The notes below the pieces were generated by a model. The model was given only the letters and a program-made list of their open reading frames with translations, searched no databases and was not told the DNA's origin. The position numbers were made by a program, and so were the translations under genes. A stretch of 64,000 nucleotides of DNA from Siminovitchia terrae (lineage in GTDB: Bacteria; Bacillota; Bacilli; Bacillales; Bacillaceae_C). Location of the stretch: positions 62,001 through 126,000 of the forward strand of contig NZ_QYTW02000004.1 in NCBI RefSeq assembly GCF_003605405.2. Reading direction: 5' to 3'. Positions 1-8,944 of this stretch are shown piece by piece. Within the stretch, counting starts at the first letter, position 1; every line of letters begins with the position of its first letter.

Positions 1-1083
1 GGCCCGGTAGGCGGCAAGCTTCATACAGGAAGAAGCCGTAATGACCAAGTGGCTACTGACATGCATTTGTATTTGAAAAAACAAGTCCAAGTGATTATTG
101 ACCATATCACGGAAATGCAAGCTGCCCTTGTTGGACAGGCGGAGAAAAATGTGGAAACCATTTTACCTGGTTACACACATTTGCAAAGGGCGCAGCCAGT
201 TTCATTCGGGCATCATCTTCTAGCTTATTTTTGGATGCTTGAACGCGACAAACAGCGCTTCCAGGAAAGCCTGAAAAGAATCGACATTTCGCCGCTTGGC
301 GCAAGTGCTCTTGCAGGAACAACTTTCCCAATCGATCGTCATTATTCAGCGGAACTGCTCGGCTTTTCCAGTGTATACGAAAACAGCATGGATGCCGTGA
401 GTGATCGTGATTTCATTGTGGAGTTTTTGAGCAATTCTGCATTGAACATTACTCATTTGACTAGACTGGCCGAAGAGATCATCCTTTGGTCAAGCAAAGA
501 GTTCAGCTTTATTGAACTTGACGATACGTATGCGACCGGAAGCAGCATTATGCCACAGAAGAAAAACCCTGACATGGCGGAGTTAATCCGTGGAAAAAGC
601 GGCAGAGTATTTGGAAATCTTATTTCTATGCTGACGATTTTAAAAGGTCTGCCTATGACTTATAACAAAGATATGCAGGAAGACAAAGAGGGTATGTTTG
701 ACACAGTCCATACGATGGTTGGTTCATTGAAAATTTTTGCAGGAATGATTGAAACGATGACGGTAAAGACAGACGTCATGGAAGAAGCGGTTAACCAGGA
801 CTTTTCCAATGCGACAGAACTTGCAGATTATCTGGCGGCAAAAGGAATCCCGTTCCGTGAAGCGCATGAAATCGTCGGTAAGCTTGTGTTGTATTGCATT
901 AACAAGAACTGCTATTTACTGGACCTCACTTTGGAAGAATTCAAGGAAGCTTGCAACGAAATCTCCAATGATGTCTATTCCGTACTGTCACCGACAGAAG
1001 CGGTAAGAAGAAGAAACTCATACGGCGGTACAGGATTTGACCAAGTCAAAATTCAATTGGAACAAGCCAAAAAGCTTATATGA
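1..1083 (+). CDS. argH: Argininosuccinate lyase, 5'-truncated by the window edge
   Basis: This enzyme cleaves argininosuccinate to arginine and fumarate, the last step of arginine synthesis, in the cytoplasm. The frame is open from base 1 and shows the family motif [11 protein letters not shown] at once, so about the first hundred residues lie outside the window. The 360 visible codons include the [10 protein letters not shown] segment with the catalytic-region histidine and the fumarase/lyase signature [11 protein letters not shown], which holds the catalytic serine. The C-terminus (QAKKLI) looks complete and is followed at once by a terminator. The internal GTG at position 49 is not a real start, because homology continues upstream of it. 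argG is expected just upstream but is not visible. Confidence 0.97.
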   Translation, partial: GPVGGKLHTGRSRNDQVATDMHLYLKKQVQVIIDHITEMQAALVGQAEKNVETILPGYTHLQRAQPVSFGHHLLAYFWMLERDKQRFQESLKRIDISPLGASALAGTTFPIDRHYSAELLGFSSVYENSMDAVSDRDFIVEFLSNSALNITHLTRLAEEIILWSSKEFSFIELDDTYATGSSIMPQKKNPDMAELIRGKSGRVFGNLISMLTILKGLPMTYNKDMQEDKEGMFDTVHTMVGSLKIFAGMIETMTVKTDVMEEAVNQDFSNATELADYLAAKGIPFREAHEIVGKLVLYCINKNCYLLDLTLEEFKEACNEISNDVYSVLSPTEAVRRRNSYGGTGFDQVKIQLEQAKKLI

Positions 1084-1120
1084 AAAAAGAGCGTTTCCCT
1101 TTTGGGATAACGCTCTTTTC
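1083..1120. terminator. Bidirectional intrinsic terminator between argH and the usp gene
   Basis: The arms AAAGAGCGTT and AACGCTCTTT, extended by TCCC/GGGA, form a hairpin flanked by A-rich and T-rich runs on both sides. It sits between two convergent genes and can serve both. Confidence 0.85.
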
Positions 1121-1154
1121 ATAGAATTAGCCTGCTTCCAGCTCCAACACGGGA

Positions 1155-1607
1155 TTACTCGTCATTTTCTGTTCTAACGACAAGGACATCACATTTAGCA
1201 GAACGAGTAATGTTTTCGGAAACACTTCCGATGAGTAGGCGCTCTACAGCATTCAGTCCTGTAGCCCCGCAAACGATCAAGTCAACATTCAAATCTTTAG
1301 CTGCTTGTTTGGAGATGACCACTTTCGGAGAGCCGTGCTCAATCAGTGTCTCTACATTTGTAAGCCCAGCTTCAGCTGCTTCTTTTTTGTAACCGGCAAG
1401 AAGCTTCTCTGCATATGTTCTTGCACGTTCAGCCATGGTGACATCGTAAGCTTCAACAGCACCATATGATCTTGTGTCGACGACATGGATGAGAGTCAGC
1501 TTTGCATCATTGTTTCTTTTGGCAACCTGTACGGCTTTTTTAAATGCCCATTCTGCTTGTTTTGATCCATCAACAGCGACTAAAATATTTTTGTAAGACA
1601 AATCCAT
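1155..1607 (-). CDS. Universal stress protein, UspA family
   Basis: This is a single-domain 150-residue Usp protein of the ATP-binding type. The N-terminus IDLSYKNILVAVDGS-like segment (here DLSYKNILVAVDGS) has the usual nucleotide-contacting aspartate, and the C-terminal half has the glycine-rich GATGLNAVERLLIGSVSENI motif that binds ATP phosphates. The frame could open at a TTG at 1610, but ATG 1607 lies 8 bases after GGAGG and is preferred. Family members act in stress survival, usually as dimers; the specific role here is unknown. It is convergent with argH and divergent from the amino acid transporter. The 270-bp gap upstream is very AT-rich and probably holds promoters for both sides. 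Confidence 0.95.
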   Translation of the reverse strand: MDLSYKNILVAVDGSKQAEWAFKKAVQVAKRNNDAKLTLIHVVDTRSYGAVEAYDVTMAERARTYAEKLLAGYKKEAAEAGLTNVETLIEHGSPKVVISKQAAKDLNVDLIVCGATGLNAVERLLIGSVSENITRSAKCDVLVVRTENDE

Positions 1608-1877
1608 CAAAATCGCCTCCCTATCTTTATTTTAACATTATTGAAAGAGTATATCTCATTCAAACCGTAAATAATAGATAAAAGGAAGACGACTGCCTTC
1701 ACAGAAAAAACACATTTATATTTTAATAATAAAAAAATATATAAAAATAAAGATTTTGTATAAAAATGCATAAAAATCATTGATTATAAATCCATTACAA
1801 GCTATTCTTATATAGGAAGAAATACCGAAATCTCTATCAATTATACGAATTGCAACAAATGAAAGAGGGGCATATAG

Positions 1878-2720
1878 TTGAAAATATCAATGAAAAAAAC
1901 GTTATTGTCTATTATTGCAGGATCTGCTCTTGTTTTATCAGCCTGTGGAGGTGGAGAGGCTGAAAAAGATTCATCCGATAAAGGTGGGGCAAAGACAGAA
2001 GAAACGAAAGTGTTGAATGTTGGTACAGAAGCCACATTTGCACCTTTCGAATTCATGGACAAGGGTGAAGTGACTGGGTTTGATGTAGATTTGTTGAACG
2101 CAGTGGCTGAAGAAGCCGGATATGAAGTAAAAATTGAGAATACTGGTTGGGATGCCATGTTTGCGGGTCTTCAAAGCAAGCAGTTGGATATTGGTATGGC
2201 AGGGGTCACAATTACGGATGAAAGAGTTGAATCTTACGATTTTTCAAATCCATATTTTGAATCAAAAACAATGATCGCTTTCAAAGAAGGTAAAGTGGAT
2301 ATTAAAAACGCGAAAGATTTGGATGGGAAAAAACTAGGCGTTCAAAACGGAACGACCGGACAATTTGCTGCTGAAAAAGTGGTTGGTAAAAATTCTCCTG
2401 ATATTTCTAAATACGAAACAGCTGCTCTTATGTTCCAGGCATTGCAAGGTGACAATGTTCAGGCCGCTGTAACAGACATTGCAGTTGCATTGGAATATCA
2501 AAAGAAAAATCCTGATGCAGGAATTCAAACTGTCGCAGACGACAAGGAGTTCGAGTCTGAATTTTACGGAATTGTTTTTCCAAAAGGAAGCGACCTTGTA
2601 GATGAATTCGACTCAGCACTAAACACTGTCATTGATAACGGAACATATGCTGAAATCTATAAAAAATGGTTTGATAAAGAGCCGGATGTCGAAGCTTTAA
2701 AGAAAGCGGCTGAGAAATAA
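1878..2720 (+). CDS. Polar amino acid ABC transporter, substrate-binding lipoprotein
   Basis: This is the extracellular solute receptor of an amino acid importer of the PAAT family (SBP_bac_3 domain). It has a lipoprotein signal peptide with lipobox LSAC and lipidated Cys23. The mature part carries the typical TEATFAPFEF opening and the GFDVDLLNAVAEEAG segment that lines the ligand cleft. Glutamine or another polar amino acid is the likely ligand, but the sequence alone does not settle it. A TTG start at 1878 is chosen because AGAGGGG lies 7 bases upstream; the internal ATG at 1890 is too far from it. The permease and ATPase genes follow, with a hairpin in between. Confidence 0.94.
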   Translation: MKISMKKTLLSIIAGSALVLSACGGGEAEKDSSDKGGAKTEETKVLNVGTEATFAPFEFMDKGEVTGFDVDLLNAVAEEAGYEVKIENTGWDAMFAGLQSKQLDIGMAGVTITDERVESYDFSNPYFESKTMIAFKEGKVDIKNAKDLDGKKLGVQNGTTGQFAAEKVVGKNSPDISKYETAALMFQALQGDNVQAAVTDIAVALEYQKKNPDAGIQTVADDKEFESEFYGIVFPKGSDLVDEFDSALNTVIDNGTYAEIYKKWFDKEPDVEALKKAAEK

Positions 2721-2729
2721 TATATCAAT

Positions 2730-2774
2730 ACGGCTGTCCAATAATGGTGTTCACCTGTGGATAGCCGTTTTTTT
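2730..2774 (+). terminator. Intra-operon terminator/attenuator after the binding-protein gene
   Basis: CGGCTGTCCA pairs with TGGATAGCCG (one G-T pair), followed by a run of seven T. Partial read-through here would give more binding protein than membrane components, a common arrangement in ABC importers. Confidence 0.8.
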
Positions 2775-2816
2775 CTCTAAGGTATTGGACAGGCAAACAA
2801 GGAAAGGTGAAACCCA

Positions 2817-3473
2817 ATGAACATTCGGTATGATATTATATTAGATTATTTACCGTTTTTTATAAAAGGAACGTTGTTGACGCTTGGACTGACAGCTGCA
2901 GGGGTAGCGCTGGGATTAATACTGGGACTTTTTATCGGGCTTGGAAAAATGGCCAACAGACTATGGGTTCGCATGCCATTTATTTGGTATATCAATTTCT
3001 TTAGAGGGACTCCATTTTTAGTGCAAATCCTTCTTATTCATTTTGGGGTTGTACCGTTATTTATGAGTCCTGCCAACCCGATTGTTTCTGCTATAATAGC
3101 TCTGGCTCTTAACTCTGCGGCTTATATGGCTGAGATTTTCAGAGCAGGTATTCAATCAATTGATAAAGGACAGATAGAAGCAGCTCGCTCTCTTGGTATG
3201 ACCCATAAACAAGCAATGAAGTTAGTTATTTTGCCGCAGGCTTTTAAACGGATGATTCCGCCGCTTGGAAATGAATTTATTTCATTGTTGAAGGAAACCT
3301 CGTTAGCAGCCATCATTGCGGCACCTGAGCTCATGTATTGGGGACGCGCCGCGCAAGGGCAGTATATCCGTGTATGGGAACCCTATATTACAGTAGCAAT
3401 CATTTATTTAATCCTTACCTTATCATTGACATACTTGATGAACTTCATTGAAAGGAGGATGAAGACTGAATGA
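2817..3473 (+). CDS. Polar amino acid ABC transporter, permease
   Basis: This 218-residue HisM/GlnP-type inner-membrane subunit has about five hydrophobic segments and the EAA loop ([22 protein letters not shown]) that docks on the ATPase. The N-terminal part shows the [10 protein letters not shown] motif typical of the family. The start is ATG 2817 with AAAGGTG upstream. The stop codon overlaps the next gene by the four bases ATGA, showing translational coupling. It probably works as a homodimer with the neighbouring ATPase and lipoprotein. Confidence 0.96.
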   Translation: MNIRYDIILDYLPFFIKGTLLTLGLTAAGVALGLILGLFIGLGKMANRLWVRMPFIWYINFFRGTPFLVQILLIHFGVVPLFMSPANPIVSAIIALALNSAAYMAEIFRAGIQSIDKGQIEAARSLGMTHKQAMKLVILPQAFKRMIPPLGNEFISLLKETSLAAIIAAPELMYWGRAAQGQYIRVWEPYITVAIIYLILTLSLTYLMNFIERRMKTE

Positions 3474-4192
3474 TTTCTGTTAAAAATTTGAAAAAATCCT
3501 TTGGAGACAATGAAGTGCTTAAAGATATTACTCTTGAAGTGAATCCACAGGAAGTTGTAGTTGTAATCGGACCATCAGGATCAGGAAAGTCTACATTCAT
3601 CCGCTGCTTGAACCTTCTTGAGTCTGTAACTGGCGGCCATGTGTATGTGACAGGGAAAGATCTTACAAATAAAAAGACTGATATCAATGAAATCCGTAAG
3701 AATGTCGGAATGGTATTTCAGCATTTCAACTTGTTTCCACATAAAGCTGTTTTGGAAAACATTACAATGGCCCCGATTAATGTCAAAGGGGTATCCAAAC
3801 AAGCAGCTAACGAAAAGGGGATGGATCTCCTTCATAAAGTCGGATTGGCAGATAAAGCAAATGTCTACCCAGATTCTTTGTCTGGAGGCCAAAAGCAGCG
3901 TGTAGCGATTGCCAGGGCCTTGGCGATGGAACCAAAAGTGATGCTTTTTGACGAACCGACATCAGCACTGGACCCTGAAATGGTGGGTGAAGTCCTTGAA
4001 GTGATGAAGCAGCTCGCCAAAGACGGGATGACAATGGTTGTGGTCACCCATGAAATGGGGTTTGCCAGGGAAGTCGGAGACCGAGTTATTTTTATGGATA
4101 ACGGATATATCGTCGAAGAAAATGATCCTGCGGAGCTTTTTTCCAATCCGCAGCATGAACGTACGAAAGCTTTCTTAGGAAAAGTTTTATAA
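3470..4192 (+). CDS. Polar amino acid ABC transporter, ATP-binding protein
   Basis: This is the cytoplasmic ATPase of the importer, 240 residues, the usual length for GlnQ/HisP proteins. Walker A is GPSGSGKST (residues 34-42), the ABC signature is LSGGQKQR, Walker B is [12 protein letters not shown], and the switch histidine lies in VVTHEMGF. The gene starts inside the stop codon of the permease and ends just before an intrinsic terminator, closing a three-gene operon. Confidence 0.97.
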   Translation: MISVKNLKKSFGDNEVLKDITLEVNPQEVVVVIGPSGSGKSTFIRCLNLLESVTGGHVYVTGKDLTNKKTDINEIRKNVGMVFQHFNLFPHKAVLENITMAPINVKGVSKQAANEKGMDLLHKVGLADKANVYPDSLSGGQKQRVAIARALAMEPKVMLFDEPTSALDPEMVGEVLEVMKQLAKDGMTMVVVTHEMGFAREVGDRVIFMDNGYIVEENDPAELFSNPQHERTKAFLGKVL

Positions 4193-4198
4193 ATGTCA

Positions 4199-4230
4199 AA
4201 GCCTGAATTCTTTAATTGCAGGCTTTTTTT
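4199..4230 (+). terminator. Intrinsic terminator of the amino acid transporter operon
   Basis: AAGCCTG and CAGGCTT flank a short loop and are followed by a run of T. It lies directly after the ATPase stop codon. Confidence 0.85.
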
Positions 4231-4363
4231 ATGGTTACAAATCGTGAGGGTGAGTTCAGAAGGCTGAACAGTGAAGCTAACCACCTTTAATGTAGCCAAA
4301 CCATATTAGGATTTCAAGACAGGCTATCAAACATAATTGTGGAGCGGAATCGGAATAAAACTT

Positions 4364-4408
4364 TTAAAAAAAGTGGCGCCGCTCCCTGGATGTGAAAGCT
4401 GGCACCAT
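4364..4408 (-). terminator. Probable terminator of the BTAD regulator gene
   Basis: Read on the minus strand, TGGTGCC and GGCGCCA (one G-T pair) form a stem followed by a long T run. It lies just downstream of the regulator stop codon. The 4231-4363 stretch before it holds nothing recognisable. Confidence 0.6.
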
Positions 4409-4416
4409 TTGTAAAG

Positions 4417-7233
4417 TTATCCGTGCATTTGCACACTGAATTTAGAAAATATATTTTCTATTTGATCATTTACGGATATTCCCATCTCATTGGTAAAAAA
4501 CTGTTTCATGTCACTTGCCACTTTAGTTGCTTTGGTAACAAGATTCTTCTTTAATAGCATTTCGAGATAATCAAAATAAATGTCTTCTTGATACGGGTCC
4601 TTGTCCAGAATCCTCTCAAAATACTCAAAGCACTTTTTATAATGGTTTTGCTCAAAGTAATGCTGAGCAAGCGTTTGACTTGTTTTTACGAATAAAACCC
4701 TAAGCCGTTCACGTTCATTTTCCAACATCGCTTCATATGGATATTCCTCAAAATAGTCTCCACGGAACAGTTTGACAGCTTCTTCTAAATTATTTATATC
4801 GGCATCATCTCCTTTTTTAGTCAGAGTCATAAATGTTTCTATATCCAAATCTACGTCGGTTGTATCAAACAAGTATTGGTTGCCAAATCTTTTAATAAAG
4901 CGGGAATGGACCCCGGACTTCAAATTGGGCTCTAATGTTTTCCTTAGGACGGACAATGATACGTTGAAATGATTATCAATCGTACTCAAAGAACCATCAG
5001 GAAAAACAGTATCGATAATCATGTCTTTTTCTATTTTTTTATTTCTGTGTGTAATGAAAAATTGCAGTAGGCGCAAACTTGATTGACGCTTGATTGTAAT
5101 TGGCTTATTTTCGTAGCATACATTGAAGTTTCCAAGCGTATGAATCGTAAGCTGTTTCGGTCGCTCTTTCAAATTCTTCACTTTGGCTTTTGGCTTCGAT
5201 CCATCCAAAAGCCAATAAAAATCATATTTTTCACATGTGTTTTTTATTTCCGAGTAAGTTTTGGCAGCCTGCGCTTTATCTCCGATAACTGTATATAAAT
5301 GGTATAACGATATCTCAACCATGCATTGGTAATGTGTAAAAAGGGAGAATGCTTCAGATGCTTGTTCAAAACATCTTTTTGCTTCTTCAAATTTTTTGCA
5401 TTTTAAATAGCTTTTCCCTAGTTCATGTTTGGACCATCCGTTGTCAAAGTCATTATTGAAGCTTTCAGCAAGGCTGACAGCTTTTTCTCCCCATTCAATA
5501 GCTTTGGTTCCATCGTTTTTTACACTGTACAGTCTACCCATTGTCGTGTATATGAATGTCAAGGATGATTTATCGTGCTCTTTGGCGATATTCAGTGCTA
5601 ATTGGATATAAGGGGCAGCTTTATCTACTTTTTCTTTATCGAGATAGATGGTTGCGAGAGTATCTAACGCGTGAATTTGAGTATGTTTGATCTTGTAACG
5701 TTCAGAAATGAAAACGGCTTTTCGCACATGCTCAATCGCTTCTTCATCCTTCCGCAAATATCTGTATATCTCGGCCAGTAAGATTAAATTCAGCGCACTC
5801 ATGGCATGGTCGTGAAATTGTTCTGAGCCCTTTAATGAATCGCTGAAAAGCTGTTTTGCTTTCACGATATCTCCGCGCATCAGATAGATGGTTGCAAGGC
5901 GATGTTGGAGGTTGCAAAGCCAAAGTTCATTCTTCTTTTTTCTTAAAAGGGATATGTTTTCTTCAAAAAGGGTTGTCAACTCCTTTAGTGTGGCGAGCGG
6001 TACACACCGGATCAAAAACAATGTATTGTTGGCAAATGAGTCACCAGCTGATATCTCCTCGAGCCATCCGTCCAAAAATAGCATTGACTCGACTGGATTA
6101 TATAAATCTCTGATCAATCCCATGACCTTGGCCGCCTTCAAGTAATCTTTTCCAATTGTATAATGGGCAAAGGAATTGATTAGTTGATAACGCTCTTCAT
6201 AAATGGTAGCCAGCCTCAAATGTTCCTTCATATAATCATTTTTTATTTTATTTTTATAGTTTTGATACAAATACTGCCTGAATAAACGATGGTAACGGAT
6301 CATGCCCTGTTGGTCCCGATATACAAATAAATGCTGGGTGAGCAGACGGCTTAATATTTTTTCTGAATAGTCGATGCCAAGAAACTCATCAATTACGACT
6401 GGATCTAGTTCAGTGAGCAAACTCGTTTTATATAAAAAATGTTTGACCTCTTCAGGCTGTGCTTGAAGGACTTCCACAGATAAATAGTCATAAATGTCTT
6501 GGACATAAGGGAACGTAGACCACAGCGATAAGCGCTCCTTGACGTTCATTTTGGCAATGACACCAAGAATGAGCTGGTAGCTTGCAATCCAGCCCTCGGT
6601 CCTTTCGAAAATGAATTGTACTTCCTGATTTTCCAAATTCAATTGATTCATTTCATTGAAAAAGCGGCATGTTTCATCAAGGGTAAAGGCTAAATCGGCA
6701 GTCGTAAGTTCTTTGTATTTCCGCTCTACTTTCAACTTGGCTATTGGTAATCGCGGGAGGCCTCTGCTGATAATAATGACGGTCACTGCCGGGGAGGTAT
6801 GTATTAATTCATTTATGATCGGTTCTATTTCGGGGCTTGAATCTACCAACTGGTAGTCGTCAAAGACGAGCAGCAGCGGCTCTTTTCTGTCCGCCAATAT
6901 TGAAACGATGGTAGCCAATTCAGAGTCAACCTCTTCGGCTTCTAAAATTTGCGGCGAGTGGTCAATCCCCAATTGTCTAGAGATACCGGTTTTGACATAG
7001 CTGAGAAATATATGGGCATAGCGATCCGAGCTTCCTAACTGGTACCAGACTGCTGGAATCCTTTTCTCGCAGATGTAGCTGGAAATAAGCATGGTTTTTC
7101 CATAGCCGCTGTCACCAGTAACCAGCAGCAATGAAACCTTTTCATGCTGATCCAGTTCATTAAATAACCGCTTTCTTTTCAAAGATGGAGAGTAATTAGG
7201 CATTTGTAACTTATTTTCCTCAATATTCATCAT
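4417..7233 (-). CDS. MalT-like STAND ATPase/TPR regulator with C-terminal SARP-type winged helix and BTAD domain
   Basis: This 938-residue cytoplasmic transcription regulator has three parts. The N-terminal NTPase has Walker A GDSGYGKT (residues 40-47) and Walker B LLLVFDDYQ near residue 120. A central region of about residues 350-680 is built of TPR-like helical repeats. From about residue 695 comes an OmpR-like winged helix (LTIHTLGNFNV onward) followed by a bacterial transcriptional activator domain ending in a NEMGISV segment. MalT-type regulators put a LuxR helix-turn-helix at the C-terminus; here the DNA-binding module is SARP-like. The gene diverges from an aldehyde dehydrogenase-aminotransferase pair, which it probably controls; direct repeats lie in the shared promoter. 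Two tandem ATGs (7233, 7230) follow GAGGGGGAG; the second has better spacing. The inducer is unknown. Confidence 0.88.
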   Translation of the reverse strand: MMNIEENKLQMPNYSPSLKRKRLFNELDQHEKVSLLLVTGDSGYGKTMLISSYICEKRIPAVWYQLGSSDRYAHIFLSYVKTGISRQLGIDHSPQILEAEEVDSELATIVSILADRKEPLLLVFDDYQLVDSSPEIEPIINELIHTSPAVTVIIISRGLPRLPIAKLKVERKYKELTTADLAFTLDETCRFFNEMNQLNLENQEVQFIFERTEGWIASYQLILGVIAKMNVKERLSLWSTFPYVQDIYDYLSVEVLQAQPEEVKHFLYKTSLLTELDPVVIDEFLGIDYSEKILSRLLTQHLFVYRDQQGMIRYHRLFRQYLYQNYKNKIKNDYMKEHLRLATIYEERYQLINSFAHYTIGKDYLKAAKVMGLIRDLYNPVESMLFLDGWLEEISAGDSFANNTLFLIRCVPLATLKELTTLFEENISLLRKKKNELWLCNLQHRLATIYLMRGDIVKAKQLFSDSLKGSEQFHDHAMSALNLILLAEIYRYLRKDEEAIEHVRKAVFISERYKIKHTQIHALDTLATIYLDKEKVDKAAPYIQLALNIAKEHDKSSLTFIYTTMGRLYSVKNDGTKAIEWGEKAVSLAESFNNDFDNGWSKHELGKSYLKCKKFEEAKRCFEQASEAFSLFTHYQCMVEISLYHLYTVIGDKAQAAKTYSEIKNTCEKYDFYWLLDGSKPKAKVKNLKERPKQLTIHTLGNFNVCYENKPITIKRQSSLRLLQFFITHRNKKIEKDMIIDTVFPDGSLSTIDNHFNVSLSVLRKTLEPNLKSGVHSRFIKRFGNQYLFDTTDVDLDIETFMTLTKKGDDADINNLEEAVKLFRGDYFEEYPYEAMLENERERLRVLFVKTSQTLAQHYFEQNHYKKCFEYFERILDKDPYQEDIYFDYLEMLLKKNLVTKATKVASDMKQFFTNEMGISVNDQIENIFSKFSVQMHG

Positions 7234-7319
7234 TATCTCCCCCTCATTTTAAAGTACTGTAACCGCTGTCTTTTTTTAGATTAGGGTTGGCCCAGGTCGG
7301 ATATGTATTTTGTTAAAAA

Positions 7320-7363
7320 GTAAGAAAGTTTGTAAGTTTCCAGTAAGTCTTTTGGTCTATCAT
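7320..7363 (+). promoter_or_regulatory. Candidate SARP/BTAD operator: three GTAAG direct repeats before a -10 element
   Basis: GTAAG begins at 7320, 7332 and 7343, a spacing of 12 and 11 bases, in direct orientation. The heptamer GTAAGTC of the last copy ends 8 bases before TATCAT (7358-7363), a plausible -10. SARP regulators are known to bind heptameric direct repeats with about 11-bp spacing, the last one 8 bp from the -10. The repeats are seen; the link to the adjacent BTAD regulator is inferred. Confidence 0.55.
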
Positions 7364-7418
7364 TTAGTTTAAGTTAAATCCTCACAATATTCAATATGAC
7401 TTTGAAGGGAGATTGACG

Positions 7419-8888
7419 ATGACTAAGGAATACAAACTATTTATTAATGGAGAGTGGACAGATGCTCTCTCAGGAAAAACATTTGAAACTTACAATCCAG
7501 GGACAGGAGAAGTGAATGCTGTCGTCGCAGAAGCGGGAAAGGCAGATGTTGATCGCGCTGTTCAGGCGGCGAGAAGGGCTTTTGAATCAAATGAATGGAA
7601 GAACATGCCGCCGGGGGAAAGAGGTAGGCTTCTGTTCATGGCCGCACTTAAAATGAGAGAAAAGATTGAACGCCTTGCTGAAGTGGAATCGAGAGAATGC
7701 GGTTTAACGATAAAAGAGACCCAATTCATTGCTTTGCCGGCAACTATTGATGTTCTTGAATTTTATTCGGGGCTTGCCAATAAATTACAAGGGGAAACAC
7801 TTGCTTCACCTCCTGACCGATTGAATTATACGATTCGTGAGCCGCTTGGTGTTATCGGGGCAGTGGTACCTTGGAATTTCCCATTGATGCTCGCTATGTG
7901 GAAAATTGCACCTGCACTTGCAGCCGGAAATACGATTGTGCTTAAACCGGCGGAACAGACACCTTCCAGCTTGCTTGAATTAATGGAGATTTTCCAGGAA
8001 GTTGGTATTCCAGATGGAGTTATAAACGTTGTTCCTGGGTTTGGAAAAGAAGCGGGAAGTGCACTAGTGTCACACCCAGGCATTGACAAAATCGCCTTTA
8101 CAGGATCAACTGCAACAGGAAGATTTATCATGCAGGCTGCCAGCGAGAATTTGAAACCGTTATCACTCGAGCTTGGAGGGAAATCCCCAAATATTATCTT
8201 TGAAGACGCCAACCTTGCAAATGCAGTAAAAATGGCTGCGTTCGGTATTTATTTTGCCCAAGGACAGGTTTGTGCGGCAGGCTCCCGTATCTTTGTCCAG
8301 GACTCTATTTACGATGACTTCATGGATGCATTTGTTAAGCAGGCAAAATCAATCAAGGTTGGCAATCAGTTGGATATGGCTACACAGATGGGGCCACAAA
8401 TTTCACAAACACAACTTGAAAGAATTGAGGATTATGTGGCGGCTGGACTGGATGAGGGAGCAAGCTTACTGACTGGTGGGGAGAGACTTTTTTCAGGAGA
8501 TGGATATTTCTTTACTCCGACCATTTTGGAAAACGTATCCAATGAAATGAGAATTGCCCAAGAAGAAATTTTCGGACCTGTAGCGTCAGTTATTCGATTC
8601 AAGGATGAAGAGGATGCATTAAGAAAAGCAAATGATACGATATATGGATTGGCTGCGGGCGTATGGACGAACGATATTAAACGCGGTCATCGGATGGCCA
8701 GAGGTCTCAAATCCGGAACTGTATGGATCAATACATATAGTCTCTTGGACAGTGCGGCTCCATTTGGCGGAACCAAACAGAGCGGGTTCGGGCGTGAACT
8801 GGGTGTTCAGGCTATGGATATGTATACGGAAACAAAGCATGTCTGGGTTGATTTGAATCCTGACGCTATCGATTGGTACGGCGCTTAA
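7419..8888 (+). CDS. NAD(P)-dependent aldehyde dehydrogenase
   Basis: This 489-residue class 1/2-like aldehyde dehydrogenase oxidises an aldehyde to the acid. The catalytic cysteine is Cys285 in GQVCAAGSR and the general base is Glu251 in LELGGKSP, 34 residues apart as usual. The cofactor segments PWNFPLMLAMWKIAPALAAG and FTGSTATGR are present. ATG 7419 lies 7 bases after AAGGGAG and is preferred to the in-frame TTG at 7413. It is followed after 56 bp by an aminotransferase, so the pair could convert an amine or omega-amino acid through its aldehyde. The true substrate (aminoaldehyde, betaine aldehyde or another) cannot be read from the sequence. Confidence 0.93.
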   Translation: MTKEYKLFINGEWTDALSGKTFETYNPGTGEVNAVVAEAGKADVDRAVQAARRAFESNEWKNMPPGERGRLLFMAALKMREKIERLAEVESRECGLTIKETQFIALPATIDVLEFYSGLANKLQGETLASPPDRLNYTIREPLGVIGAVVPWNFPLMLAMWKIAPALAAGNTIVLKPAEQTPSSLLELMEIFQEVGIPDGVINVVPGFGKEAGSALVSHPGIDKIAFTGSTATGRFIMQAASENLKPLSLELGGKSPNIIFEDANLANAVKMAAFGIYFAQGQVCAAGSRIFVQDSIYDDFMDAFVKQAKSIKVGNQLDMATQMGPQISQTQLERIEDYVAAGLDEGASLLTGGERLFSGDGYFFTPTILENVSNEMRIAQEEIFGPVASVIRFKDEEDALRKANDTIYGLAAGVWTNDIKRGHRMARGLKSGTVWINTYSLLDSAAPFGGTKQSGFGRELGVQAMDMYTETKHVWVDLNPDAIDWYGA

Positions 8889-8944
8889 GGCGTACCTGTC
8901 CATAAATAATAACTTACAGAAGAACTTTAGGGGAGGAATTGATA

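Noticed and set aside
7234-7418. Sigma-54 promoter (TGGC...GC) before the aldehyde dehydrogenase
   Set aside because: TTGGCCCAGG looks like half of a -24 element but no TTGC follows at the right distance, and neither nearby regulator is of the sigma-54 activator type.
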